Positions 16,641 to 26,512 of a DNA stretch of 64,000 nt are shown here, in pieces. Position numbers and translations under genes: made by a program. The DNA lies in the NCBI RefSeq assembly GCF_014268445.2, contig NZ_CP077089.1, forward strand, positions 4,395,501-4,459,500, written 5' to 3'. The stretch comes from Pseudomonas tensinigenes. GTDB lineage: Bacteria > Pseudomonadota > Gammaproteobacteria > Pseudomonadales > Pseudomonadaceae. Positions within the stretch are counted from its first letter, which is position 1. Every line of letters starts with the position of its first letter. The notes beneath the pieces were generated by a model. The model saw only the letters and a list, made by a program, of their open reading frames with translations. It had not been told where the DNA came from and did no database searches.

Positions 16641-17387
16641 ATGTTTTTACGTCCTTCCCTGTCCCTTTGCGTCGGCCTTCTGGGCCTGCTCGCCGTCAAT
16701 CAGGCCATGGCTGGCATTTCCCTGAGCAGCACTCGACTGATATTCGACGGCAAGCACAAAGAAGCCGGCATCACCGTGCGCAACAGCGGTGCAGACGTGT
16801 TGATTCAGTCCTGGGTCGATACCGACAGCGACGAAGCCTCTGTGCCCTTTGCCGTCACTCCACCGCTGGTGCGCGTCAGCGACGGAGAACAACAGATTCT
16901 GCGGGTCATCTACGAAGGCACCGGTATGCCCAAAGACCGCGAGTCGGTGGTGTGGTTGAACGTGCAGGAGATCCCGCAGTCGGCGAAAACCGCGAACACC
17001 CTGCAACTGGCGGTGCGCCAACGGATCAAGGTGTTCTTCCGCCCTGGCGGCCTGAACAACAACGCTTATCAGGCCCCGACCGAGCTGACCTGGCGACTGA
17101 CCGAGCGCGCCGGCAAGAGCGTACTGGTGGTGAGTAATCCCGGGGTTTATCACGTCTCGATTGCCGACATCACTGTGCAATCCGGCGCCACACGCGAGCA
17201 TCCGTTCGACTCGATGATGATCGCCCCTGGCGAAGAAAAAGAGTTTGTTCTCAAACAACTTCACACGGCAGGTTCCCCGCGCCTGTTGTTCAGCAGCATC
17301 AACGACTACGGCGCCAGAGACCGTTATGTCGCGCAACTTTCCGGCAGCGCCGCAGTAAGCGCCAGCCTGGATAAAGAATCGCCATGA
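16641..17387 (+). CDS. Periplasmic fimbrial chaperone (PapD family)
   Basis: This 248-residue protein has a signal peptide (SLCVGLLGLLAVNQAMA). It has PapD/FimC signatures: ISLSSTRLIFDGKHKEAGITVRNSG at the N-terminal edge strand, with the Arg that anchors pilin C-termini, VTPPLVRVSDGEQQILRVIYEG in the middle, ESVVWLNVQEIP, and LQLAVRQRIKVFFRP. It folds subunits in the periplasm and delivers them to the usher. The second Ig domain (about 140-248) ends in SINDYGARDRYVAQL. Confidence 0.95.
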   Translation: MFLRPSLSLCVGLLGLLAVNQAMAGISLSSTRLIFDGKHKEAGITVRNSGADVLIQSWVDTDSDEASVPFAVTPPLVRVSDGEQQILRVIYEGTGMPKDRESVVWLNVQEIPQSAKTANTLQLAVRQRIKVFFRPGGLNNNAYQAPTELTWRLTERAGKSVLVVSNPGVYHVSIADITVQSGATREHPFDSMMIAPGEEKEFVLKQLHTAGSPRLLFSSINDYGARDRYVAQLSGSAAVSASLDKESP

Positions 17388-17450
17388 CTCGCGTGCTGCT
17401 TTAACAGCCGCACTTTCACTGTATTTCTCTTCGCTCCGTTAGTTCGTATC

Positions 17451-17459
17451 GGAGGTGAT
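17451..17459 (+). promoter_or_regulatory. Strong but distant ribosome binding site of the usher gene
   Basis: GGAGGTGAT is a perfect nine-base complement to the 16S 3' end, yet it ends 13 nt before the ATG at 17473. An in-frame TAG at 17461 rules out a closer upstream start. The wide spacing may temper translation of this large outer-membrane protein. Confidence 0.6.
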
Positions 17460-17472
17460 ATAGGGTTCCTGC

Positions 17473-19965
17473 ATGTTTTTATTCAAGCGCGATGGCCTGG
17501 CACCGTTTTCGGTTGCTCTGGTCTTCAGCACAACCTGTCTGGCTGACGCCGAAGAGCAATTCAATACCTCGTTTCTGCAAGGCGCGACGTCTGCCATCGA
17601 CCTGCAATCGCTGCTCGCCGGCAGCCGCGTGCTCCCCGGCACTTACCGGGTCGATCTGTATGGCAACGATATGCTGGTGGGCCGCCGCGATATCGCCTTT
17701 CGGCGTCTCCCCGACAGTCACAAGGTCCAAGCCTGTCTGACTCTGGACATGCTCAAGCAACTGGGCGTGGATATTGGCAAGCTGCAAGCCAGCGGCAAAC
17801 TCGACGTCGCCGATGCGGATGCCTGCCTCGACCTGCCCGCGCTGATCGATCATGCCACCGTGCGCTATGACGTGCCGCGCCTGCGTTTGCTGGTCAGCGT
17901 GCCGCAAAGTGCCATGGAGCGTGGCCGCCGTGGTTATGTCGATCCGGCGCTGTGGGACGAAGGCGTACCCGCAGCGTTCATCAATTATCAGGTGAGCAGC
18001 AACCGCAACAGCACCGATGCCCAGACCACGATTGCCAATAACGTCGGCCTGCGCAACGGCATAAACCTTGGCGGCTGGCGCCTGCGTAACGAGTCGAACT
18101 TCAACAGCAGCACCGGCCAGCCAAGTACGTTCAAGAGCAACCGCAGCTACCTGCAACATGACGTCACCGCGCTGAAGGGCCAGTTCAGTGCCGGGGATAT
18201 TTTCTCCGACGCCGACCTGTTCGACAGCGTGCGTTATCGCGGCCTGAAACTGGCCTCCGACGACGGCATGCGCGCCGACAGTGAGCGCGGCTATGCGCCG
18301 GTGATTCGCGGCATTGCGCAATCCAGCGCCACGGTAGAGATTCGCCAGAACAATTACATTCTGTACACCGCCAACGTACCGCCCGGGCCGTTCGAGATCA
18401 GCGACATTTACCCCAGCGGCTCCAACGGCGATCTGGAAATCACCGTAATCGAAGCCGATGGCCGGCGCCGGGTCACGGTGCAGGCTTTTTCAAGCCTGCC
18501 GATCATGGTGCGCGAAGGCCAGTTGAAGTACAGCGTTTCGGCGGGCCGCTACAACAGCAACAGCGATGACCAGCAAACGCCGGAATTTATCAGCAGCACC
18601 GTGGCTTATGGCGTCAGCAGTAACCTGTCGGCGATTGTCGGCACTCAGGCCACCGAGGATTTTCAGGCACTGTCGATCGGCGCCGGTCGCAACACTGCCA
18701 TCGGGGCGATCTCGCTCGATCTGACCCACTCCAGCAGTCGCACCTTCGGCCAGACGCTCAAGGGCAACAGCCTGCGCGCGTTGTACGCCAAGACCTTTAC
18801 CGGTACTGACACCAACTTCACCCTCGCCGCTTATCGCTATTCGACCGAGGGCTATCGCACCTTGAGCGAACACGTCGAAGAGCTAAGCCGTGAGGGTGAG
18901 CAGCGTAGCGGCAACTCGAAAACCCGCACCGACCTCACTGTCAACCAGAGCCTGGGGCGCAATCAGCAGTTCGGCAGCATCTACCTCAACGCCAGTGATC
19001 AGCGCTATTGGGGCCGCGGCGGTTCGCAGAGCCTGTCGGCCGGTTACAGCAATTATTGGGCTGACGTCAGCTACAACCTCAGCGCGACTTACACCAAGGA
19101 TGTCGGCAACTACGGCCCGGCGAACAACGACACTTTGTTCAATCTCTCAGTGTCGTTTCCGCTGGGCTCAAAGCCCCGCGCGCCGCGAGCGTTCGTTTCG
19201 GCCAGCACGCAGAAAGATGACAGCAGCACCCAGGTCGGCATCAACGGTTACCTGTCCGAAGACAGCGACACCTATTACTCAGTGCAGGGAGGCAACAGTC
19301 GCACCGGCGGCAGTACGGGGTCGGCCAACCTCAGCACGCGAACCCCAGTGATGGACATCAGCGCCGGCTACAGTCAGGGCCGTGGCTACAACTCGCAGAG
19401 TCTCAACGTGGCCGGATCGATTGTCGGCCACGCGGGCGGGATCAACCTGGGGCAGACCGTCGGTGAGACTTTTGCGCTGGCGCAGGTCGACGGTGTCAAA
19501 GACGTGAAGATTGCCAGTTTCTCGGGCGCGAAAACCGCCGGTAATGGATTCGCTGTGGTGTCCAATGCGCAGCCGTATCGGGTCAACTGGATCAGCCTCG
19601 ACACCCGCGACCTGGGCGGCGACTTTGAAATTGAAAACGCCACCCAGCAAGTGGTACCGCGCCGTGGTGCCGTGGTGCTAGCGCGCTACGCGAGCAAAAC
19701 CGGACGCCGGGTGCAGTTTTCTCTGTTCGACGCGCACCACCAGCCGATCCCGTTTGGCGCCGCACTGGAGGACGCCGCCGGCAAACAACTGGCGATCTCC
19801 GACCCGAGCGGCAAGGCACTGGCGCTGGTCGCGGACGACGCCGGCACCCTGACCATCAATTGGCAAGGCCAGCGCTGCGAGGCGTCGTATGCACTGCCCG
19901 AGCGGGACAAGGCGTTGAACTACGAGCGGGCCTCCCTGGTGTGCCGCGCGCCAGTGGCTGACTGA
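17473..19965 (+). CDS. Outer-membrane fimbrial usher (PapC/FimD family)
   Basis: This 830-residue protein is the assembly platform and pore for the fimbria. The signal peptide is cut near CLADAEEQFN. FNTSFLQGATSAIDLQSLL and GTYRVDLYGNDMLVGRRDIAF form the N-terminal chaperone-subunit binding domain. GYAPVIRGIAQSSATVEIRQNNYILYTANVPPGPFEISDIYP is the highly conserved barrel/plug part. Gly/Ser/Asn-rich beta strands make up the 24-strand barrel, and the C-terminal domains (RRGAVVLARY, GRRVQFSLFDAHHQPIPFGAAL) contain the final Cys pair. It is the last gene of this operon; no tip gene follows it, which makes the separate gene at 6942 the likely partner. Confidence 0.96.
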   Translation: MFLFKRDGLAPFSVALVFSTTCLADAEEQFNTSFLQGATSAIDLQSLLAGSRVLPGTYRVDLYGNDMLVGRRDIAFRRLPDSHKVQACLTLDMLKQLGVDIGKLQASGKLDVADADACLDLPALIDHATVRYDVPRLRLLVSVPQSAMERGRRGYVDPALWDEGVPAAFINYQVSSNRNSTDAQTTIANNVGLRNGINLGGWRLRNESNFNSSTGQPSTFKSNRSYLQHDVTALKGQFSAGDIFSDADLFDSVRYRGLKLASDDGMRADSERGYAPVIRGIAQSSATVEIRQNNYILYTANVPPGPFEISDIYPSGSNGDLEITVIEADGRRRVTVQAFSSLPIMVREGQLKYSVSAGRYNSNSDDQQTPEFISSTVAYGVSSNLSAIVGTQATEDFQALSIGAGRNTAIGAISLDLTHSSSRTFGQTLKGNSLRALYAKTFTGTDTNFTLAAYRYSTEGYRTLSEHVEELSREGEQRSGNSKTRTDLTVNQSLGRNQQFGSIYLNASDQRYWGRGGSQSLSAGYSNYWADVSYNLSATYTKDVGNYGPANNDTLFNLSVSFPLGSKPRAPRAFVSASTQKDDSSTQVGINGYLSEDSDTYYSVQGGNSRTGGSTGSANLSTRTPVMDISAGYSQGRGYNSQSLNVAGSIVGHAGGINLGQTVGETFALAQVDGVKDVKIASFSGAKTAGNGFAVVSNAQPYRVNWISLDTRDLGGDFEIENATQQVVPRRGAVVLARYASKTGRRVQFSLFDAHHQPIPFGAALEDAAGKQLAISDPSGKALALVADDAGTLTINWQGQRCEASYALPERDKALNYERASLVCRAPVAD

Positions 19966-19974
19966 GAAGACGCC

Positions 19975-20064
19975 ATCGCTGGCAAGCCAGCTCCCACAAA
20001 GTCCTTGGCGCACACAACAATCATGTACGCCACAGAAGCTTGTGGGAGCTGGCTTGCCAGCGAT
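19975..20064. repeat. REPIN, GCTGGCAAGCCAGC type
   Basis: ATCGCTGGCAAGCCAGCTCC and its inverse face each other between the convergent usher and tamB genes. The core differs from the GCGAGC..GCTCGC type found elsewhere in the window, so this is a second REP family. Confidence 0.88.
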
Positions 20065-20095
20065 TGAAGCGACTCGGTTCAGGAGAAAGCGCGAT

Positions 20096-23000
20096 CTAGA
20101 AATCGCGCTTGTAGAAAATATCCAGCGAACTGGCCACGCCACTGGCCGCTTCGACGTAAACCTTCTTGCTCAGCTTATAGCGCAGCGCAATGGTGCTGGC
20201 CGGTTCAAACACGCCAACGCCATAACGCAAACTGAGCTTCTCAGTAATATTGCCGCTGGCCACAACACTGGTGGCATCGCCGCTGCCTGCCGTGTCGAGC
20301 TGGAAGTCCTGAATCCCCAGATCCTTGGCCAGGCTGCTGGTGACCCCGGAGCTGCCCATCAAGCCCAGACCCAACGCCGCTTGCGCGAGCATGTTGTTGT
20401 CTTCACCGTTGGTGCTCAGCGGTCGACCGAGGACCAGATAGGACAACGCCTGTTCCTGACTCATCGCCGGTTCCGAGAAGATCTGCGTGGTCGGCTGCTC
20501 GGCGCTGCCGCTCAGGCGAATACCGGCGATCACGTCGTCGGTCTGGCGAATCGCTTCGATGTCCAGATATGGCTGATCGAGGGGACCGGCGAACAACAGA
20601 CGCGCACGGCGCACTTGCAGGCGCTGGCCGTAGGCACTGTAGCGGCCGTCATTGAGCCACAGCTCGCCACGGGTATCCATGTTGTCGCCGATGTGCACAT
20701 GACCTTGCACGTTGGCGGTCAGACCAAAACCGGCGAAGGCCAGTTTGTCTTCACCGACCACCACGTCGATGTCCATTTTCATCGCCATCGGCGGTTTGCC
20801 CTCTTCGGTCTGCGCACCGACGATGATCGTGTCATCGGAGACTTTCACCGTTGACGGCGGCAGCTCACGCACGGTGATTTCACCTTTGGGCACCTGCACT
20901 TTGCCGGCGATTTTCAGCTCGTCGCCGGCCATGGAAATCTTCAGGTCCGGCGCCACTTCCAGCTTGGCATAAGGCTCGACGGTGACCGGCAATTGCGTGC
21001 CTTTCAACGCCAGATCAACCACCAGTGCCTGGCCCCAGGCAACGTTACCGTTGAGGCTGCCCTGCCCGCTCTTACCGCTTTTCCAGCCGCCGTCGAGGCG
21101 TACCGATTCACCGGCAATCAGGGCGGTGAGTTGCAGGTTCTGCAGCTCCATCGGCAACTCGGCGCCGGACACTTCGCCGTCACTGAGTTGCACGGTGCCG
21201 TTGACCAGCGGCGCCAGCAATCCGCCGGAAATGGTGCCGCTACCATTCAGGCGCCCGGTGAGTTTTTCGACCATCGGCACAAACGGCCGAGCCACCGACA
21301 GGTCCAGCCCGCTGAGGCGGAACGAGCCGCTCAACGGTTTGTTTTTTGGCAGCGGATTGAGTTGCGCCTGCACCATCAATTCGCCGAGTTTGCCGCCGAC
21401 GAAATTCAGTTCGGTGTCGACGCGTTTTGGCGTGAGTTTGCTGGTGAGTTTCAGGGTCTGGTACGGGAAGTCCAGCCACTGATCCTTGTCCTTCATGCGC
21501 AAGGTGCCGCCACTGGCGTCGATGCTGACCACACCGTTGGGGCCGCTGGCCGGCAGATCCAGTTGCAGATCGGCGTTGAGCTTACCCTTCCAGGCAAAGT
21601 CTTTCGGCAGCCATTGCGCGAGGCTTTCGATCGGGAATTGCTTGAGGTGGTAGCGCAGTTTCGGCTCCGGCATCAGGCGCTGATCTTCACCGCACAGGCT
21701 GGCATTGCCGGACATCCAGCAATGCGCGCCGAAGTTGATTTTGCCGTCAGCCAAGCGTTCGAGTTTTGCCGGATTCTGCAGTTTCCAGTCCTGGCCACCG
21801 GCCTGAATGTCACCGCTGGCCAGGCGACCGCGCCAGTTACCCTTGTCCAGATTGCCATCCAGACCGAGGGCCAGTTTCAGCTTCGGCCCAGTCAGGTCGA
21901 GGTTGAGTTTCTGGTTCTTGATGTCGCCTTGAGCGCTGGCGGTCAACACCCCGAGGTTGGTGTCGCCGGCCTGAATGCCGCTACCTTTCAGATCGATTCT
22001 CGCCCGCTGCGCACTGTCGAGGGTGGCGTCGAGGTTGAGGCTTTGCAGGCGATTGTCCTGAAACGCCAGTTGCGAACCTTGCAGGTCGAGCTTGCCCTGC
22101 GGCGCCTTCAACGTACCGGCCACATTGACCTGCCCGTTGACCTGCCCGCGCAGTTGCGGCCAGAGCTGAGCCAGACGCGACAGCTTGATATCGATCTGCC
22201 CGGTGAGTTTCTGTTGCAGGCTGCCCTTGCCGCTGATGCTGTTGTCGCCGAGACGGATTTGCAGAGCGTTGAGATTCCACTGTTCGCCAGCGCCGTCAGC
22301 CTTGGCCTGGAGAATCGCCGGTTGCCCGCGCAGTTTGCCTTTCAAATCGAGATCAGCGGTCAGGCTCAGGCGTTCGTTCTTCATTTCGCCTTGGCTTTTC
22401 AGCGGCCCGGCCAAGGTGCCCGGCAGCTCGGCAACCCAGTACGCCGGGTTGAGCGCAGACAGCTCCAGCGCTGTGTCCCAGGCGATACCGTCGGCAAACT
22501 GTACATTGACGTGCCCTTCAGCCTTGCCCTGCCCGGCTTGCATCTTCAGTTGCGGCAAAGCGATCTGTTTAAGGCTGCCGCTGAACGGACTGCTCAGGGT
22601 AAACGCGCCCGCCGGGCCATCCAGTGCGGCGTCGAAGTTACCGAGGTATTGCCCATCGGTGTAGGAGACTTCGCCACTGAAAGTACGCAGGGCGACTTGC
22701 GGCTCGTCGATTTCGTTATAGAGCCGGTGCCACGGGAAATCCTGCCAGTTGATATTGGCTTGGGCGCTGAGGCCTTTGCTCCAGTCAACGCTGCCAGTGA
22801 GTTTCAGGCTTTGTTTGTCGTTGGCCGTCAGGTCGAGGCCGGCAATCTGCGCGCCGCTGGCGTCGACTTTGCCTTTGAGCAACAGCGCCACCGGACCTTT
22901 ATCGGCGGGCAGCGTGGCGTTGCCGTTGAGCTGATAACCGTTTTTCAGGTCGCCTTCACCGGTCAACAGCAATTGATTGAGCTGAAGGGTGTCCGGCAGG

Positions 23001-23770
23001 TCAGCGCTCGGTTTGAACGCATCGCTGGTGATGCGCACCTTGGCCGGCAGGTTTTCCGCCAGCGGTTGCAGCTCGCCGCTTAACTGGCCGTCAAGGTAAC
23101 CCCGGCTGTCGGCGTGCAGGTTGAGGGTTTTCAACAGGTCGCCGTCGATCTTCAACGCCAGTGTCCACGGCCCAGTTCTCGGGGATGGCAGGGTCAGGTC
23201 ACCGGCGATGTTCAGCGGCCAGTTGCCGCTCGGTTCAAGTGTGCCGGACAGGTTCAGGCTGAGCTCGTCGCGCTGCAATTTCACGCTGTCGATCTGCATG
23301 CCCTTGGCAGTCCAGTGCGCCGCCAGTTGCAGGCCCTTGAGCTGTTCGCTGCCATTGAACAGCAGGCTGCCAACCTGCACGTCACCCAGCTCGATGGCCA
23401 CCGGCAATTGCAGATCCGGCAGTTTGATCGGGCCGCTTTCGGTGGTCTCTTCGCTCGGCGGGAATTGCAGAATGACCTGATCAGCCTTGAGCTGTTCGAT
23501 GCACAGGGTCATGCGGGTCAGGCACAGCGGTGACCAGGCGAAGATTGCCTTGTTCAGCTCGACGCGGCTGCTGTCCTGCTGCCACAGCAGATGATCGGCA
23601 CTCCATTGCCCGCCGAGGCGACCCTGGAAATTTTCCACGCTCAAGCCCGGCACGAGGCCCAGCACCCAGCGGCTGCCGGCCGCCGTGCCGAGTACGGCGG
23701 TGACGCTCAATACGATCAACAACAGCAGCGCCAACAACGCCAGCGCCGTAATTTTCAAACCACGCTTCAC
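20096..23770 (-). CDS. tamB: Translocation and assembly module inner-membrane component TamB
   Basis: This is a very long protein (1224 residues) with one N-terminal membrane anchor (ITALALLALLLLIVLSVTAVLG) followed by repetitive beta-rich AsmA/TamB-type sequence. It closes with the DUF490/TamB C-terminal domain (GELWLNDGRYSAYGQRLQVRRARLLFAGPLDQPYLDIEAIRQ ... LVLGRPLS ... KKVYVEAASGVASSLDIFYKRDF). TamB spans the periplasm as a groove-shaped protein, works with TamA in outer-membrane protein assembly, and belongs to the AsmA-like group linked to phospholipid transport. Its ATG overlaps the tamA stop codon. Confidence 0.95.
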   Translation of the reverse strand: MKRGLKITALALLALLLLIVLSVTAVLGTAAGSRWVLGLVPGLSVENFQGRLGGQWSADHLLWQQDSSRVELNKAIFAWSPLCLTRMTLCIEQLKADQVILQFPPSEETTESGPIKLPDLQLPVAIELGDVQVGSLLFNGSEQLKGLQLAAHWTAKGMQIDSVKLQRDELSLNLSGTLEPSGNWPLNIAGDLTLPSPRTGPWTLALKIDGDLLKTLNLHADSRGYLDGQLSGELQPLAENLPAKVRITSDAFKPSADLPDTLQLNQLLLTGEGDLKNGYQLNGNATLPADKGPVALLLKGKVDASGAQIAGLDLTANDKQSLKLTGSVDWSKGLSAQANINWQDFPWHRLYNEIDEPQVALRTFSGEVSYTDGQYLGNFDAALDGPAGAFTLSSPFSGSLKQIALPQLKMQAGQGKAEGHVNVQFADGIAWDTALELSALNPAYWVAELPGTLAGPLKSQGEMKNERLSLTADLDLKGKLRGQPAILQAKADGAGEQWNLNALQIRLGDNSISGKGSLQQKLTGQIDIKLSRLAQLWPQLRGQVNGQVNVAGTLKAPQGKLDLQGSQLAFQDNRLQSLNLDATLDSAQRARIDLKGSGIQAGDTNLGVLTASAQGDIKNQKLNLDLTGPKLKLALGLDGNLDKGNWRGRLASGDIQAGGQDWKLQNPAKLERLADGKINFGAHCWMSGNASLCGEDQRLMPEPKLRYHLKQFPIESLAQWLPKDFAWKGKLNADLQLDLPASGPNGVVSIDASGGTLRMKDKDQWLDFPYQTLKLTSKLTPKRVDTELNFVGGKLGELMVQAQLNPLPKNKPLSGSFRLSGLDLSVARPFVPMVEKLTGRLNGSGTISGGLLAPLVNGTVQLSDGEVSGAELPMELQNLQLTALIAGESVRLDGGWKSGKSGQGSLNGNVAWGQALVVDLALKGTQLPVTVEPYAKLEVAPDLKISMAGDELKIAGKVQVPKGEITVRELPPSTVKVSDDTIIVGAQTEEGKPPMAMKMDIDVVVGEDKLAFAGFGLTANVQGHVHIGDNMDTRGELWLNDGRYSAYGQRLQVRRARLLFAGPLDQPYLDIEAIRQTDDVIAGIRLSGSAEQPTTQIFSEPAMSQEQALSYLVLGRPLSTNGEDNNMLAQAALGLGLMGSSGVTSSLAKDLGIQDFQLDTAGSGDATSVVASGNITEKLSLRYGVGVFEPASTIALRYKLSKKVYVEAASGVASSLDIFYKRDF

Positions 23771-25494
23771 AGCTCAGGCCCCATGGAAAAGTGCAGCCGG
23801 ATGCCGCCATCGTCGTCGAGTGCGTGGGCCAGGTCGAGGCGGATCGGCCCCACCGGCGAGACCCAGCGCACACCAATACCGACCCCGGTCTTGAGGTTCG
23901 GCAGTTCGAGTTTGTTGAAAGAGTTGCCCTGATCGACGAAGGTCGCCACGCGCCATTTCTCGGCGATCGAGTATTGATACTCGACGCTGCCAGCGACCAT
24001 GTAACGCCCGCCGATCCGGTCACCGTCGGAGTTTTTCGGCGACAGGCTCTGATAGTCGTAACCGCGCACGCTCTGATCGCCACCGGCGAAGAAACGCAGC
24101 GACGGCGGCACCGAGTTGTAGCCGTTGGTGGCGCTGCCGCCGACCTGCACACGACCGAGCAAGCGGTGCTTGTCGAACACCGTGGTCAGGCCTTTGACCA
24201 GCGCGGTGCCATATAAAAGGTTGTTGTCCGAGCCGAGGCCTTCTTTCGCCACTTTACTTTCAAAGCTCAGGCGATAGCCGTTGTGCGGGTCGATGCGATT
24301 GTCGCTTTTCAGGTACGAGTAACTGATGCCGGGCATCAGCAAGGTGCTCAGACCGGAGTCATCGCCGAGTTCATATTCTTCACGCTGCCATTTCAACGAG
24401 ATCACCCGCTGCCAGCCGCTCGGCAACTTGCTGTGCCATTCCGGGCCGAAGGTCAGCAGTTTGCTCAGCGTATCGGAACCGTCGATGTCTTCGAATTGAT
24501 AGCCGCCGGCCCAACGCAGTTTGTCGGTCAGCGGCGGGTCGAGCGGGATGTCATAGAACAGCCCGACGTTTTGCCGTGGCGCCGAGAGTTCGGCTTCCCA
24601 ACCATAACTGTCGCCTTGCGGGTTGACCCAGTGGCGGGTCCAGTTGGCTTTGATGCGCGGGCCGACGTCGGTCGAATAACCGAGGCCCAGGCCCATGGTC
24701 CGTGGTTTGCGTGTGTCGAGTTTGACGTCCACCGGGATCACGTCATTTTTCGCCGTGGTCGGTGCGGCATCGACGCGTACGCCTTCGAAGTAACCGCTCG
24801 ATTGCAGATCGCGATTGAGCTCAGCGATCAGCTCGGAGTCGTACGGCTCGCCTTCCTTGAACGGCACCATGCGTTGCAGCAGGTCTTCGTCGAACGGCGT
24901 GTCGCCTTCGAATTTGACTTTGCCCAGCGCATAACGCGGGCCGCTTTCGTAGATCAGTTCGATGTCGGCGACCCCGGCGCGCGGGTCGACCATGAGTTTT
25001 TGACTAGTGAAATGGCCACTGAAAAAACCGAAGCGCGAGGCCTGATTCTGAATAAGTCTTTTGGCGTCTTCGTAACGCCCATGGTTGAGCACCGCACCGG
25101 ACTTGAGCGCGTCGCTTTTCGGTACACGAAAGGATTTGAGGGAGGCAGCCGGGCCGTCGACACGGAGGGTGACGTTGCGCAGGTGAATAGGCTCGCCGGG
25201 ATCGATGTTCAACACCAGGCGCGGCTTGTCGCCGCCCTTGACGTCACTTTCAATCTGCGGCTGGTAGTAGCCCAACGCCTGGGCCGCTTTGCGCGCCTGC
25301 TCTTCGGCACCGCGACTGAAGCGCTGCAGGGCTTCTTCGTCACGATCGCCGAGGCTGCCGATATAGCCTTCTATATTGGCCTTGAGTTCATCGTTGGACG
25401 GTTTGATCCGCACATCCAATTCACTTTGCGCCAGCGCCGTGCAGCTGGTTAACAGCATGAGCACGCCACTGGTAAATCTTCCTGGAAACTTCAT
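23767..25494 (-). CDS. tamA: Translocation and assembly module outer-membrane component TamA
   Basis: This 575-residue Omp85-family protein has a signal peptide (SGVLMLLTSCTALA), three POTRA domains (about 25-270, e.g. LDVRIKPSNDELKANIEGYIG, RLIQNQASRFGFFSGHF, PFKEGEPYDSELIAELNRDLQSSGYFEGVRVDA) and a C-terminal 16-strand barrel. FAGGDQSVRGYDYQSLSP contains the VRGY/F motif of the Omp85 lid-lock loop, and the protein ends GIRLHFSMGPEL. I took the ATG at 25494 that opens the signal peptide. It is translationally coupled to tamB. Confidence 0.96.
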   Translation of the reverse strand: MKFPGRFTSGVLMLLTSCTALAQSELDVRIKPSNDELKANIEGYIGSLGDRDEEALQRFSRGAEEQARKAAQALGYYQPQIESDVKGGDKPRLVLNIDPGEPIHLRNVTLRVDGPAASLKSFRVPKSDALKSGAVLNHGRYEDAKRLIQNQASRFGFFSGHFTSQKLMVDPRAGVADIELIYESGPRYALGKVKFEGDTPFDEDLLQRMVPFKEGEPYDSELIAELNRDLQSSGYFEGVRVDAAPTTAKNDVIPVDVKLDTRKPRTMGLGLGYSTDVGPRIKANWTRHWVNPQGDSYGWEAELSAPRQNVGLFYDIPLDPPLTDKLRWAGGYQFEDIDGSDTLSKLLTFGPEWHSKLPSGWQRVISLKWQREEYELGDDSGLSTLLMPGISYSYLKSDNRIDPHNGYRLSFESKVAKEGLGSDNNLLYGTALVKGLTTVFDKHRLLGRVQVGGSATNGYNSVPPSLRFFAGGDQSVRGYDYQSLSPKNSDGDRIGGRYMVAGSVEYQYSIAEKWRVATFVDQGNSFNKLELPNLKTGVGIGVRWVSPVGPIRLDLAHALDDDGGIRLHFSMGPEL

Positions 25495-25560
25495 AGGCGC
25501 GGATGCTATCACGGGCTTGGGAGCGTGATAGAACAGGAAATTTCCCAAGAAGTTCGATTG

Positions 25561-26211
25561 TCATGCTGTTGCAGTTTGTAACACCTGCGGATTGGCGTGG
25601 AAAAATACGTGTTCGCGCACCGGGCCGACGGCAACTTCGCCGATCTCTTGGTAACCCTGCCTTTTGTAGAATTCCAGATAGCGTGGGTTGCCGGTGTCGA
25701 GCACCACGCCTTGCGAGGTTTCGTCCACCGCGCACCAGTTGTGTACGGCGGTCAGCAGTTGCTCGCCAAAGTGCTTGCCCTGAAATTGTGGGTGGATGCC
25801 CAGCAGCGGCAGCATGTGTACCGAATCACTGGGCACACACGCGGCGACGGCGTCGTGGTAATCGAGATAGCGCCGGGTGCAGCGGAATCCGGTGCTGAGC
25901 ACCATGCGCAAACGCCACGCCCAGCTTTCGGTGATGCCCAAACGGCGTTGCGGCGGCGCGATCAGGGCGATGCCGATCAGGCGGTCGTTGACCAGCAGGC
26001 CAATGGCGGGCAGGTCCTGCAGAAAGTGTTGTTTGACCAGTTCGCGCACCGTCGCCCGCACGCGCTGTTCGTAGCCAGGGCGCTCGGCTTCGAACAGGTA
26101 AGCGAAGGTCGGCTCATGGCGATAAGCCTGATAGAGCAGCGATCGAGCTTCGCGGGAGTAGCCACGGTCGAGCATATGAATGTCGGCGATGGCGGTCTGG
26201 GTTTCAGGCAT
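25561..26211 (-). CDS. GNAT-family N-acetyltransferase
   Basis: This cytoplasmic protein has 216 residues. The GNAT acetyl-CoA binding motif A is visible as [28 protein letters not shown] (about 140-167, Q/R-x-x-G-x-G/A pattern given as QFQGKHFG), and motif B is [24 protein letters not shown]. The N-terminal part ([29 protein letters not shown]) resembles other Pseudomonas GNATs of this length. The ATG at 26211 is used; the open frame continues upstream only through REP sequence. The acceptor substrate is unknown. Confidence 0.88.
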   Translation of the reverse strand: MPETQTAIADIHMLDRGYSREARSLLYQAYRHEPTFAYLFEAERPGYEQRVRATVRELVKQHFLQDLPAIGLLVNDRLIGIALIAPPQRRLGITESWAWRLRMVLSTGFRCTRRYLDYHDAVAACVPSDSVHMLPLLGIHPQFQGKHFGEQLLTAVHNWCAVDETSQGVVLDTGNPRYLEFYKRQGYQEIGEVAVGPVREHVFFHANPQVLQTATA

Positions 26212-26335
26212 GACGGTGATTCTCCCCGGGGCGCGTTCAAATGGCGGCGCTCTTGTTGGTACGAACCTTTTACGGGTGGCGTGGTTCCCCACAGGTATAG
26301 ACCAAGTCGGGATCTTCATCGACTGGGCGGACGCC

Positions 26336-26400
26336 TTCGCGAGCAAGCTCGCTCCCACATTTGGAACGCATTCCCCTGTGGGAGCGAGCTTGCTCGCGAA
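26336..26400. repeat. REPIN, GCGAGC type
   Basis: TTCGCGAGCAAGCTCGCTCC and its inverse are separated by only about 17 bp, between the divergent acetyltransferase and xthA genes. This is the shortest loop of the REPINs in the window. Confidence 0.88.
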
Positions 26401-26512
26401 GAGGCACTTACAGGCAACACAAATCCCACAGACAAAAGTGATTTCTCCCACCCCACACTGGCCCATCTCCCCCATGTCAGCTAGCATCGCCCTTTTGCCA
26501 GGACTGCCGACC

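Noticed and set aside
20993..23083. A 696-codon plus-strand frame inside tamB.
   Set aside because: Antisense shadow of tamB, with no start signal or domain.
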